Of a DNA stretch of 64,000 nucleotides, positions 33,776 to 44,677 are shown in pieces. The position numbers were made by a program, and so were the translations under genes. The stretch is from Ryuthela nishihirai. Its lineage: Eukaryota > Arthropoda > Arachnida > Araneae > Heptathelidae. Positions within the stretch are counted from its first letter, which is position 1; each line of letters begins with the position of its first letter. The stretch covers positions 34,559,801-34,623,800 of the forward strand of contig JAWZYU010000019.1 of NCBI GenBank assembly GCA_038380435.1. The letters run 5' to 3'. The notes under the pieces were generated by a model. The model did no database searches. It saw nothing but the letters and a program-made list of their open reading frames with translations, and was not told the origin of the DNA.

Positions 33776-34120
33776 TCATAGGTTGATATCAGTGTTCCTT
33801 TTGGTGAATTTATCGTTGACATGAGAATAGCTGTCCTGCATTTCATTGCTACGAATGTCAACTTGATGATGGATGTCCATATCGCGATCAATCCCGTGTT
33901 GTTCCACCTCTTGTTGCCTAACAATCGAGAACCTTGTAAACTTGGTAGCTAATTCTGCCTGCGTCTCTGCGTCTTTTTGTTCAAGACAATTGATGCTTTG
34001 TCCTGCTTCCACGCTCTGTTGGAACCACTGAACCGCTGGCGGACGGATGTCACTAGTGTATCCGTAAACAAAGCAATTGTCACGTTGTTCCTGCCTCTTA
34101 CATACTGGAGGAATTAAACT
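33776..34120 (-). CDS. possible coding exon, unidentified
   Basis: The minus-strand open frame follows a reasonable acceptor (TTTAATTCCTCCAG at about 34106-34119) and continues for about 105 codons to TGA near 33776. The peptide is polar (SDIRPPAVQWFQQSVEAGQS; KDAETQAELATKF; EQHGIDRDMDIHHQ) and unlike translated AT-rich noise. The frame has no ATG at its upstream limit, so if real it is an internal or terminal exon. No family recognised. Confidence 0.3.
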   Translation of the reverse strand, partial: SLIPPVCKRQEQRDNCFVYGYTSDIRPPAVQWFQQSVEAGQSINCLEQKDAETQAELATKFTRFSIVRQQEVEQHGIDRDMDIHHQVDIRSNEMQDSYSHVNDKFTKRNTDINL

Positions 34121-34177
34121 TTTGTTCAAATACGATATTTTTCAATGTCGTCGATAAACTTAATATAAAAATAATAA

Positions 34178-34288
34178 TAAATAAATACCCCCTCAAGCAG
34201 CTGCTTGCCACAGAGGTCTAACAGGAGCCTGTCAGTTTATATGCCACAGTAGAAGATCTGAGAGGATGGCAGGACCTCTGCAGAAAAA
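34178..34288 (-). repeat. SINE-B, 3' half
   Basis: AATAAATACCCCCTCAAGCA tail side, then the CAGGAGCCTGTCAGTTTATA and AGAGGATGGCAGGACC body. It stops before the tRNA-like head, so it is 5'-truncated. Confidence 0.85.
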
Positions 34289-34763
34289 ACTTAATATACT
34301 TGCTTGCTATTATTTAATCGACAAATGTGTGAAATTCGATGCCAACAGACAATTTCTTTTTCCTTAAGTCACTATGAAAACATATCGTCTTTAAAAAATG
34401 GAGAGCAAAAATTGAGAAAAAAATGTGAGAAGCAATAAATACCAAATATAAATAAGTTTTAATAAAACATGATTGGTAAATTAAAACGATAATTTTTTTC
34501 AGTTATCGCAACACTTATGTTCTCCATTTAATACAGATAATCAGTGTTATAGCTTCAGATTTCAATGATTTTTACTTAATTTTTTAATGTCATAATCTCA
34601 GAAATATTGTTAATAATTGTACACTTTTATGAAAAGGTACAGATACATACATACGATGGTGAGTTGTGCAAGACTTTTTTTTCCATTTTATGAGATATAC
34701 CAGTATTTGCATCACATGTGCTGATGGAATTTAATCTGAAGATTCTGACAGTATTGTTTCACC
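34289..34763. other. no recognisable feature
   Basis: AT-rich. Confidence 0.5.
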
Positions 34764-34775
34764 AAGAGACTAGAG

Positions 34776-35173
34776 TTGGGTTGGGTTGTTTTACCTCTGA
34801 GCGGCACTTTTTTGCACACCATGGGCTAAATGGCCAGGCCACACGGACCCCGAAGGCTCAGAGAAGGTTGGGGGAGGGGACCCACTGGAACAGCTGTTGG
34901 GAGACAGATGGTAGCCTCCCGTCAAGGCCATCCAGCGTGTTCTTTAACGTGCACAGGGTATGGCTCTCCAGCACACGGGTCACGGCTTAACGTCCCATCC
35001 GACGGACGGCGTCCTTTCCAAGCCCATCGGTGTCCCCTACTGACCGTGGGCAGGGCGGAGAATTTTGCGGAGATAAATCTAAACGCTGACCCAGCTGGGA
35101 CTCGAACCTGGGAACTACAGATTACGAGCTGGGAACTACAGATACGCTACCGACTGAGCCACCCCCGCCCCAA
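34776..35173 (-). repeat. SINE-A, full length, 12-bp TSD
   Basis: Complete from tail (TTGGGTTGTTTTACCTCTGA) to head. The direct repeat is AAGAGACTAGAG (34764-34775) and AAGAGACCAGAG (35174-35185). The head carries a small private duplication (GCTGGGAACTACAGAT repeated at about 35128), which would disrupt the tRNA fold. Confidence 0.92.
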
Positions 35174-35185
35174 AAGAGACCAGAG

Positions 35186-35602
35186 ACACAAAAGCTTTCT
35201 GCTGAGCAAAAAGGAATAAAGGGAATACGCTTTCAAATATTTATGTTTTGTATAAAATGAGAAATCGTTCAACAGTTCATCATCAGTAGATAATAGTTCG
35301 TCAAATCAAAATTCATTATCAGTAGTTGGTCACTTTTTTTAAGAGAGAAGCTTAACTTTCTGCTGTTAACAGGCCTCAGTGGAGATTTTATTAAGGCCAT
35401 TTGCATTTAGTGGCAATAGAGAATGACATTTCGAACTTTATAAATGGGTTTTTGAAAAAAAAATGGCACATGATCAATTTAATCGACTCAATCAAATCCA
35501 TCTGAATCTGCATTTCGATAACGTTTGTTCAGCATTTAAAGAGATTTGGAAACTTGCATATTTAACAATACAATTATAACAATTACCTCTGAAATTGAGA
35601 AA
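35186..35602. other. no recognisable feature
   Basis: AT-rich. TCATCAGTAG is repeated near 35280 and 35310. Confidence 0.45.
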
Positions 35603-35971
35603 GTTTTAGCTAAGTCGCTAGTGCGCCAGGCACGTAATCTTCAGGTTCCAGTCCCAACGGTGTCGGCATTGTGATTTATCTCACCTAACTCCCTGCCCTC
35701 GGTGAAAAAGGGGACAGAGTTGGACTTGTAAAGACCGCCGTCCGTCGGGTGGGACATTAAGCCATGGCTCCATGTGTAGAAGAGCTATACCCTGTGCACG
35801 TTAAAGAACACGCTGGATAGCCTTGAGAGGAGGATACCATCTGTCTTCTAACTGCTGTCCAGCGGGTCCCATTTCCCGACCTTCTCTGAGTACTTGGGGT
35901 GCTTGTGACCTGGCCATTTAGCTCAATATATACAAAAAAGTGTCGCTCAAAGGTAAATCAACCCAATCTAA
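35603..35971 (+). repeat. SINE-A, diverged, near full length
   Basis: Head with TTAGCTAAGTCGCTAGTGCG and a CAGGTTCCAGTCCC B-box remnant, complete body, and tail AAATCAACCCAATC. Confidence 0.85.
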
Positions 35972-36135
35972 CTGGCATAACAAATAAAGTGACCATTAAG
36001 TGTATGTTCGTTTAATATTAGCAATTCCATTTAGGTCACATATTATATATGCAGAAAATCTTCAATATCTTGAAATATGTTCTCGTGCAAGAGTTTTACT
36101 TTCTTGAAAAAATATTGTCATCAATATGTTTTTTA

Positions 36136-36405
36136 AGTTTTGGGTTTTGTACTATGAGTGGAATTTTTGTGCATACAGTGGACTAAATGACCAGGTCATA
36201 AGGACCACAAGGGTTCAGAGAAGGTTCGGGGAAAGGAGAATTCACTGGACAGCTGTTAGAACACAGATGTAAACTCGAGTAAAGCCATCCAGTGTGTTCT
36301 TTCACGTGCATCGGATAAAGATCTCACGCACAAAGGGCTACATTGATAATGTCCCATCTGACGAACGGCAGCCATTCCAGGATCGTCGATGTCCCCTTTT
36401 TTTTC
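36136..36405 (-). repeat. SINE-A, diverged, head missing
   Basis: TTTTGGGTTTTGTACTATGA tail side through the GTCGATGTCCCCTTTTTTTT block. The tRNA head is absent, so it is 5'-truncated. Confidence 0.8.
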
Positions 36406-37329
36406 TAGCAAGATTTGTTCACGGTTTGACAAAATAGTTAGGGAAGATGTATTGAAATTTAAAACGGCTTTATGTCAACTTTCTGTGATATTGATATCTG
36501 CTGTCCTCATTATGCGGTAAGATGCAAAAAGTCATTTGAATTTTCTTTAAATGCGATATTTTAATTACTTATGCGAAGTCTACTGTTTAGAAGACTTCAA
36601 TAATAATCAATTGAAAAATTAAACTGTATCTTCCCCCACGAAGACAGTCCATCATATTACACATAAAATCAACAAAAAATATATAAATCTGTAAAAAATG
36701 CAGCAAAAGCATATTTATTTTTGAAACCCAAGAAATGAAAAGTTAAAGCAACAGACACATTTTCTGTCTCCTCATTTCAACGTACCCACCAAAAATCAGA
36801 ACCATCCATTTCAGAATCGATGTTTCACTCTTTTTATTTTCCATATAAAGGTAAAAAATAATTCTGTCTCGATAATGAATTTCGTACTTGGGTTACTGGA
36901 ATACTTTACTAAGCTTATATTTTTAAGAATACATTACGTGTAACTCACAATCTTATCCATATAAGCAGAAAACTTTCCATGCCTGATAACCGAACTTTTT
37001 TTTTATGTATATATCTTTAATTTACATCGCCGCTCGCACATCCTCACTGTATCTTTTATAGTCCCTTTTACAGGCAAATATATAGATAACATGATTATTC
37101 AGATACATATTAATGGCACTTCCGAAACGTTAACAGTGCCTCAATTAGTAACACAAAGAGGAAATCACAAATAAGAATTTCAACTATTTATTTCAACTTT
37201 TTGATGTAAAGAAGACTGATAAAACTTGATGCGAAATTTTCAATAAAAAACCGATTCCTTTATTTTTCACCTGCATATCCTTTTCCAAGTGTTTCTTAAT
37301 ACGAATCAAACAATTCAATTTGAACAAAT
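36406..37329. other. no recognisable feature
   Basis: AT-rich. Confidence 0.5.
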
Positions 37330-37860
37330 AAAAGAACGGACAAACAGTGTTGGTAATATTATTACTTTGAACTCTCGCTGTGAGAATCCATTGCCTACCT
37401 GAGGCAATGGACTCACAGCGCGAGTGGATGGATCCTCACAACCACTCTCCTTCGTGAAATTGCGTTTCGTGTCTACGGCAACACAAACGCCGAACGGCAT
37501 CCATCAGATTGTTAGCAAAGTTAATGACCGAGAACCTCTCAGTGCTTGCTCTTAACCCTTAAAGTTCTTCAGGTTTGTTTTTTGATCTACTTGTATCACG
37601 ACGTCGACCTTCTTGGGATCCATCTGCTGCCAGCGAAAGACTAAAAAGTGACTTGTTGCTGGTTCACTGAAGATGAGCAATGGCCAGCAAGTGCAGACGG
37701 AGCAATGTATTCAGAGCAGTTCCCACACACGCAGGCTTATCAAACAAATCATTGAAACCATGCAAAGAGGTCTTTCCACGCGCTGGGTCGAGCTCAGTCG
37801 GGGGTTATTCAGTCACCATAGTCGAAATACGTTGACATTGCTAACTTAGAGCAGTAGGAA
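37330..37860. other. balanced-composition block with hairpin and outward open frames; possible unresolved exon(s)
   Basis: Composition is noticeably less AT-rich than the flanks, and no dispersed repeat family matches. A hairpin occupies about 37370-37426 (TCGCTGTGAGAATCCATTGC facing AGGCAATGGACTCACAGCG). On the plus strand an ATG at 37672 opens a polar frame beginning MSNGQQVQTEQCIQSSSHTR that runs to TAG-containing sequence near 37850. On the minus strand a frame from 37500 contains a CTCAG-GTAGGC donor-like site. These could be first exons of divergent transcripts, but nothing identifies a protein. Confidence 0.25.
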
Positions 37861-38583
37861 GCATTAGTGTATAATAAGGTCATCATATCATAGAGTAGGT
37901 TGATCTGATAGAGTTTTAAAATAACTGTTCTTCAATAGAATAAATATTTCTTGTTCATTTAACCGTTTCTTTCATGGAAACAATGAACAGTAACACGTTT
38001 ATTCTTTGCTTAGCAGAGTTCTTGGAAGACTAGTTTCGTTAAACACTCTTTATAAAAGGTCGCTATAAAAGAAGTGCCATATTTCGTTAAATAATTAACT
38101 TACAAAAGTAACTGTGTGTACAAAACGTTAAGAAACTCTCAAATTTCGTGTTCAAAGAACTTTAATTTGTGGCGCCAATTCAGATGATATTCAACTTCTC
38201 TCCACAATATTGTCTCAGCATGTCTAATTAACACTTCCAAGAACTGCAATGGTTCGTTCCTTTAAATGCTGTAAATTACGAATCTTTTTGAGATAAACGA
38301 TATTTTTAATGTATTCCCCCCTTACAAAAATATCCAACAGTGTCAAATTAGATATTTTCGGGATTCAGAAGATCGGCCCACCTCTCTCAATGCAGCGATT
38401 TCACATTTTGCGTTTTAAGTCATTATATGGAATGTTAATTCCGCATCGTCATAACAAGGAAACCTTGAGAGTTTCTTAACATTTTGGGCACAAAAATACC
38501 TCTGTTACTTAAATATTTAATAAAATATAACACCATTGTTTTATAACGATCATCTATTTGTAGAATTATCTCGCTTTGCTCAG
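37861..38583. other. no recognisable feature
   Basis: AT-rich. Confidence 0.45.
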
Positions 38584-38803
38584 TACACCTATCCCTCGAT
38601 TTACACTGAAGATAGGTTCAGCACAAAACCGTGTAAATCGAAATCCGTGTAATGGAAATCAAAACCGTGTAAAAAGAAAAAAAAACACTAAAATGTTCAT
38701 AATTCAGTTTCGATTTACACGATTTTGATTTCGATTACACGGATTTCGATTTACACGGTTTTGTGCGGAACCTATCTTCAGTGTAAATCGAGGGATAGGT
38801 GTA
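38584..38803. mobile_element. palindromic MITE with TA duplication
   Basis: Bounded by TA dinucleotides. The ends are CACCTATCCCTCGATTTACA and its complement at 38801, and the whole element folds into a hairpin with arms of about 90 bp and a small T/A-rich loop near 38680. Internal repeats of CCGTGTAAATCGAAATCC type occur. The TA duplication suggests mobilisation by a Tc1/mariner or pogo transposase. No coding capacity. Confidence 0.88.
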
Positions 38804-39192
38804 ATCAGTTTCCCTTTTGAAAGAGTTCAAGAAAAGAATCAATATTTTAACAGATAAAAGAGATGTATCTCAAAACCCTGAGAGTTACAGCACTTGCCTA
38901 AAAATAAATTTGAACTATCATTCATTATAAATTTAATAAGTTATATGAATTTATCATTTATAATTATGTACTTTGATATAAATACTTAGTCGCAATACAA
39001 ACATAGAAATAATTTGTTCCACTGTTAAAAATGTTCATTCGTGAAAAATACATATCCGTGGGTTCGTCTCTAAAAATAACCTACTACTTGTTTAAATGCA
39101 AATTAGGTGGGATTGAGTGTTAATTTATTTTGATTACTTCTTGGGATTTCAATTTTCATACTAGTTGTCATTCTGTACTTCTGAAATGTTTA
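38804..39192. other. no recognisable feature
   Basis: AT-rich. Confidence 0.5.
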
Positions 39193-39846
39193 TGTTACCG
39201 CTAAAGCTCGAAAGCCGTTAATGGGCACATTACCTAGCTAATCTGCAGATTAACTGATTTGCTCCGTTAACGTGCGGAATCAAGAGTTTTCCGCATTTTA
39301 CCTAAGTAATGTGCACATTAACGACTTCCGTATCGTTAAAGTTCAAAAGTTTGTTTCTCTCATAGTAGTGAATCTCTTGAATATGAATCTTCGTGTCACG
39401 TGATTCACTCGTCCGCATTATAAAAAACGCCCCGGATGGGCGGAGGCCAATTGAGAACGAATCGGTAAAGTGATTCATTCTTGATAACGAATCACTAAAA
39501 TGATTCGTTCTCACTTGGCCTGCTCATTTTGGGGGCATTTTTTATAATTCGGACGACTGATTCATGTTGACAGAAGGATGACCCTGGTTTCAACTCTACT
39601 CTCGGACACTAGATAAATAACATTATGTTAATTTAAGCGTACAGAAACGTTCCTGTTGTTCCAGCAAAGATCTTATTTTCACTTTAACCTAGTAGGTAAT
39701 GTGCAGATTATCCAGGTAATTTACAGATTACCTAGGTAATTTGAGAAATGAAACAATTTTCCGCACGTTAACGGATCACCCTAGTTAATCTGCACAATAC
39801 CTAGATAATCTGTAGAATAACTGATTTCTGCACTTTAGCGGTAACA
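39193..39846. mobile_element. foldback element with a nested second palindrome
   Basis: Outer ends TGTTACCGCTAAAG (39193-39206) and CTTTAGCGGTAACA (39833-39846) are perfect inverted repeats. Sub-terminal regions repeat ACCTAGNTAATCTGCANATTAACT motifs in both orientations. TTTA flanks both ends (39189-39192; 39847-39850), a possible 4-bp duplication. Inside, 39402-39570 forms a separate palindrome (GATTCACTCGTCCGCATTAT facing ATAATTCGGACGACTGATTC), which looks like another MITE inserted in the first. Confidence 0.8.
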
Positions 39847-40017
39847 TTTACATGCTTCTTTAACTCGTGAATAACTTATTAGTATCTACATATATACAAT
39901 TTTCTTATATAAAGTTATACAAAAATTATGGATTGGGAATGAAATCCTCATTCTAACATGAAGTTTAATGAAAATATTACTTTTGTTCTGCATGACCATT
40001 TTCAGGAACGCATCTGC

Positions 40018-40375
40018 GATGGGTTATTTTACCTTTCAGTGGCACTTTTTTACACAAAATTAATTAAATGGTCCCATCACAATGGTCCCAGAAGTTCAGA
40101 TACTGGTCAGTGAATGGGGGTCCACTGGACAGATGTTAGGAGACAGCGGGACCCTCCCGTCAAGAACATCAAGTGGGCTCTCTATCGTGCACAGGGTATG
40201 GCTCTACTGCTCGTGGAACTACAGATTAGTGTTTTCTAAACTCTTTCCAAACTCAAAGAATGTAGCGCGGCGATTAGCAGTGAAAACCTTAACGCAAGCA
40301 AAATGGGAATCGAAACTGGGAGCGTAAGGTTAGGAGCCTGCTGGCGACGCGCTAGGGGCTGTGAAACCTCCACCC
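40018..40375 (-). repeat. SINE-A, diverged
   Basis: TGGGTTATTTTACCTTTCAG tail side, the GGCACTTTTTTACAC block, and a degraded head towards 40370 (CGACGCGCTAGGGGCTGTGA). Internal sequence was lost or replaced around 40210-40270. Confidence 0.75.
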
Positions 40376-40730
40376 CAACCCTATCCCCCTTGTAAGAGGA
40401 AAATACAATTCATTAATACAATTCATTAAAATTTCAAAGTCGAAACTGGCACTTCTTTCAATAAAGGAAACCAAGGCCTCTGATTATAATAGACATTTTT
40501 TCATTTAGCATTTATATTAGTTTCTCATTACCTCCTGTTATATTAATCAATCTCATTTATTCAATCTTTCAAAATTCTTTGTATGAATAAGTCTTCTCAA
40601 ATTCAAAGCTGAAACTAAACTGGTTCTGAGAACAAAAATGGCAGCGATAATCACAATCAGACAAATCGTTTAAACTATTTTTTTACCGGCAATTATCTCT
40701 GTTTCCTGGTAGATATTTTTGTACTGCCAT
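40376..40730. other. no recognisable feature
   Basis: AT-rich. A short duplication of ATACAATTCATTAA lies at 40410-40430. Confidence 0.45.
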
Positions 40731-41338
40731 CCTGTCCCATTGGCCGAGTGGTTAGCGTGCTGAGCTACATATCAAAAGGACTGGGTTCGTGCCCCAGGTA
40801 AGTGATGGATGTCTCTTTATTTGTATTGTCTTTCTCCAAGGTCTCGCCTTCTTCACAAATCTTTTCTATAGCGTATTAACTGATTCAATATCGTATTAAC
40901 TGAGCTCAGTCGGCAGCGTGCCAGGCTTGTAATCTGTACTTTCCAGGTTCGAGTCCCAGCTGGGTCAGCGTTGAGATTTATCTCCGCAAAATTCCCCGCC
41001 CTGTCCACGGTCAGTAAGGGACACCGATGGGCTTGGAAAGGCCGCCGTCCGTCGGATGTGACGTTAAGTCATGGCCCCGTGTGGCGGGAGAGCCATACCC
41101 TGTGCACGTTAAAGAACACACTGGTTGGCCTTGCCGGGAGGCTACCATCTGTCTCCCAACAGCTGTTCTAGTGGGTCCTCTCCCCCAACCTTCTCTGAGC
41201 CATCGGGGTCCATGTGACCTGGCCATTTAGTCCATGGTGTGCAAAAAAAGTGCCGCTCAGAGGTAAAACAACCCAACTGACAAGTTCCTGTCAGACCTCT
41301 GTGTCAAGCAGCAACTTGAGAGATGAGGATATTTGTTT
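40731..41338 (+). repeat. SINE-B split by a SINE-A insertion
   Basis: Left part 40731-40903: tRNA-like head ATTGGCCGAGTGGTTAGCGT, B box GGGTTCGTGCCCC and the CTATAGCGTATTAACTGA body. Right part 41275-41338: AACTGACAAGTTCCTGTCAG, then GTCAAGCAGCAACTTGAGAG. The interruption is the SINE-A at 40904-41274. GCGTATTAACTGA is also duplicated locally at 40871 and 40891. Confidence 0.85.
40904..41274 (+). repeat. SINE-A, full length, inside SINE-B
   Basis: Head GCTCAGTCGGCAGCGTGCC, complete body, tail AAAACAACCC. Short duplicated AACTGA flanks (40898-40903; 41275-41280). The order of events is clear: SINE-B first, SINE-A later. Confidence 0.88.
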
Positions 41339-41842
41339 ATTTCTGCGCTATTATAGGTTTTGCTAAGTAGTGTCAGTAAGATAATAATATCATTCCAATG
41401 GCGTAGAAATTGAGATATTTCACCTAAAAAAATCAGATAGCGTAAAATCAATTGGCAGCCATGATGGTGGTAAATCAAATCACATAAGCATAATTAATTA
41501 GAAATATATTTTGTATAACGATTAAAACACGTGAGATAGCAACTGAAGGATGACCAGATCCTCTAGGGTCTCCTGGAGTTCGAAGTACTTCCTAAACGGG
41601 ATGTGACACGGATAACATCAGGTTAAGATACACCTCTGGAGACATGCTCAGCGAAGCTGACTGTAAAGAACCCCACAGTTGAGTAACTGTGTCCAATGGT
41701 ATGTAAGCCGATTGCCCGTTCCACAACATCATCCAGGTAGATGATGGGTTTGACATCTGGAGAATTGTCTAGTCATGTGAGGAGGATGAAATAGTCCGAA
41801 TATTCTACAAACCATTCCTCTGCAATATGTCCCAGTATTAAC
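41339..41842. other. no identified feature, balanced composition at 41540-41840
   Basis: The block at 41540-41840 is less AT-rich than its surroundings but has no long frame or known motif. It may be part of an unrecognised repeat. Confidence 0.35.
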
Positions 41843-42093
41843 GGCTTAGAAAGACCGTTGTCCGTCGGATGTTACGTGAAGCCGTGGTCCCGTGTGTGAG
41901 AGATAGTCATACCTGTGCACATTAAAGAACACGTTGGATGGCCTTCACGGGAGGCTACCGTCTGTCTCCTAACAGCTGAGCAGTGGGTTGTCCCCTCCCA
42001 CAACCTTCTCTGAGCCCTCTGTGTCCGTGTGACCTGGCCATTTAACCCTTTCTGTGTACAAAAGTGCCGCTCAGAGATGAACAATCCAACCCT
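41843..42093 (+). repeat. SINE-A, 5'-truncated
   Basis: Begins in the body (GGCTTAGAAAGACCGTTGTC) and ends AACAATCCAACCC. Confidence 0.82.
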
Positions 42094-42415
42094 TATTGAA
42101 ATAAAATAAATGTACCAGGATATTGGTTTCTGATGCATTTTAAAAATAAATTTTTGATTTTTTTAATGTGACTTATTTAATTTTATTTTATTTATGTGAT
42201 CGTACAGTCTAGTAAAATCGACGTGCAAAAAGCAGCAAAAAAATAAAGAAAAGTATAAAAAATAAAAAGAAGAACAAAAAAAAACTAATAATAAGAAAAC
42301 ATATGATTGAACTTAAAAACATTCAAATGGAAAAAGACATTCAAACAATTTACTCTGTTTCACAAGTAACCTACAAGTACAGCATATGGTAAAATTGATG
42401 AAACCCTTTATATTA
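42094..42415. other. no recognisable feature
   Basis: A-rich and T-rich simple sequence. Confidence 0.5.
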
Positions 42416-42729
42416 CATCATTATCATCATCTTCAAGCAACATCAGGCCACTTCACACCAATTCCAACAAGGCCCTGTTTGACATTGTCTGCCAATCACA
42501 TCTTAGGTCTCCCCATCTTTCTGAGGCCTTTGAGCACACTGTTCATAACCTATTCACCAATATATAATTATACATAAGGGAAGCATAGCCAAAACAACGG
42601 AGTGTCTCTCTGCACAATATACCGCTTAAAGGAGGTTGCTGACTCCTTTGCCTAACCTCATCATTAGTTACAAAACTTAACTACCTAATGCCCAAGATAC
42701 TGCATAAACATCTAGAATCAAAAGCATCT

Positions 42730-43461
42730 AGTTACCTGTTATCTTGTTTACAAAGCGTCCAAGTCTCACTACGATAACTAACCCTAGAAAGAACCAAACT
42801 ATTACACATTCTAATTTTAGTCTTTAGGTGTATACGCCTATTTCTCCACAGTCTCCATAGATTCTTAAAAGTCCCGGCAGCAATCCTTATTCGTCTGTTA
42901 ATCTCATGCCGCACATCACCATTATCTGCTACATAGCTCCCAAGAAAATTAAACTGTGACATCTGTTCAAGACTGCAACCATTCAGATTAACTGAATCAC
43001 AGCCTGCCTGACCAATTTTCATCACTTTAGTTTTCTCTCTGTTCATAACCAACCCTACTCTACTACCAAGTCTCATCAACAACTCGAATGAAAGAGTTCA
43101 TCTCATCAACATCATTTGCCAAAAGGGCTAAATCATCAGCATTACCTAAATCAAAAATATTCAGATCTTTAAACCATTTAAAGCCATTATCTTTTCCTTT
43201 CAGTGAATTTCGCATAACATAATCAATAATCAAACTAAAGAGAAAAGGAGACAAAATTTCCCCTTTTTGAACTCCACTACCAATGTTAAACCAATTGCTA
43301 CAAGCCTTATCAACTCTCACACACGACTCAGTGTTATTATAGAGAGTTTTCATTACGTTAACTAACTTGTCTGGTATGCCATACGATCTCACAATCAACC
43401 ACAAATTACGACGATCAACAGAGACAAAAGCCTTTTTGAAATCAACAAAGCTAGTAATCAA
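42730..43461 (-). pseudogene. reverse transcriptase part of the older LINE, disabled
   Basis: Two overlapping minus frames give the RT core: SFVDFKKAFVSVDRRNLWLI, then YGIPDKLVNVMKTLYNNTES and the GVQKGEILSPFLFSL motif. The catalytic (F/Y)ADD box is changed to NADD (LGNADDLALLA), so the enzyme would be inactive even apart from the frameshift near 43070. The downstream part continues with VMKIGQAGCDSVNLNGCSL and the LSRVSYRSETW region. Confidence 0.88.
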
Positions 43462-43559
43462 AGGTTTCTGAAACTCTGAACATTTCTCAAGAATCTGCCT
43501 GAGTGAAAATATCTGATCTACATATCTCTTACCCCTTCTGAATCCACATTGCTCATCAC

Positions 43560-43948
43560 CCTAGGACGCTGGTGGCTCAGTCGGTAGCGCGCCAAACTCG
43601 TAATCTGCAGTTCCCAAGTTCAAGTCCCAGCTGAGTCAGCGTTGAGGTTTTATCTCCGCAAAACTTCCCGCCTTGCACACGGTCAGATGGGGATACCGAT
43701 GGGCTTGGAAAAGCCGCCGTCCGTCGGATGGGACGTTAAACCTTGTCACCGTGTGCGGGAAAGCCATACCTGTGCACGTTAAAGAACACGCTGGATGGCC
43801 TTGACGGGAGACTACCATCTGTCTCCCAACAGCTGTTCCAGTGGGTCCCCTCCCCCCAGCTTTCTCTGAGCCTTCGGGGTCCTTGTGACCTGGTCATTTA
43901 GCCCATAGTGTGCAAAAATAGTGTCGCTAAGAGGTAAAACAACCCCAA
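43560..43948 (+). repeat. SINE-A, full length, in the LINE RT region
   Basis: Head GGTGGCTCAGTCGGTAGCGC to tail AAAACAACCCCAA. Duplication CTCATCAC at 43552-43559 and 43949-43956. The host LINE reading frame resumes exactly after the second duplication. Confidence 0.92.
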
Positions 43949-43959
43949 CTCATCACTCA

Positions 43960-44292
43960 ATTACTTAGCAACCAGATTCTTAATTCTATTAAGCACAATC
44001 ATGGAAAGAACTTTTCCTGGAGCAGAAAGTAGGCTGATATCCCTATAGTTATCACAAGAACTGTTATCACCTTTTTTTAAAAATAGGGATAATAATAGTT
44101 TTGTAAAATCATTAGGAACCATGCCTTTATCATAAAAGATATTCAAAATTTTAGTCATCCATGTGGTAACCGAAACATTCCCAGTTCTAAGCATTTCCGT
44201 AGTAATTTCGTCTACCCCCTAGGGATTTATGTAGTTTAAATTTAGAAATAGCTAAAATCACTTCATACTGTGTTATAGGGCCAACATTAAAG
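43960..44292 (-). pseudogene. older LINE: segment leading into RT
   Basis: Frame MLRTGNVSVTTWMTKILNIF, then a GMVPNDFTKLLLSLFLKKGD region and the DISLLSAPGKVLSMIVLNRI region. These are RT motifs just before the SINE insertion at 43949. Confidence 0.85.
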
Positions 44293-44677
44293 AAGGGTTG
44301 GGATGTTGGAATGTTTTACCTCTGAGCGGCACTTTTTTGCACACAATAGGCTAAATGGCCAGGACACAAGGACCCGAAAGCTCAGAGAATGTTGGGGGAG
44401 GGGACCCACTGGAACAGCTGATGGGAGACAGATGATAGTCTCCCGTCAAGGCCACACAGCGTGTTCTTTAACGTGCACAGGATGTGTTTCTCCCGCCCAC
44501 GCAGCCACGGCTTAACGTCCCATCCGATGGACGACGGTCTTTCCAAGCCCATCGATGTCCCCTACTAACCATAGGCAGGTGGGGTGGTTGCAGAGATAAG
44601 TCTCAACCCTGACTAGCTGGAAACCTGGGAACTGCAGATTACGAGCCTGGCACGCTACCGACTGAGCCACCCTCTCC
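44293..44677 (-). repeat. SINE-A, full length, in the LINE
   Basis: Tail GGGTTGGGATGTTGGAATGT at the left, head GCTACCGACTGAGCCACCCT at the right. Duplication CCAACATTAAAG (44281-44292) and CCAATATTAAAG (44678-44689). Confidence 0.92.
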
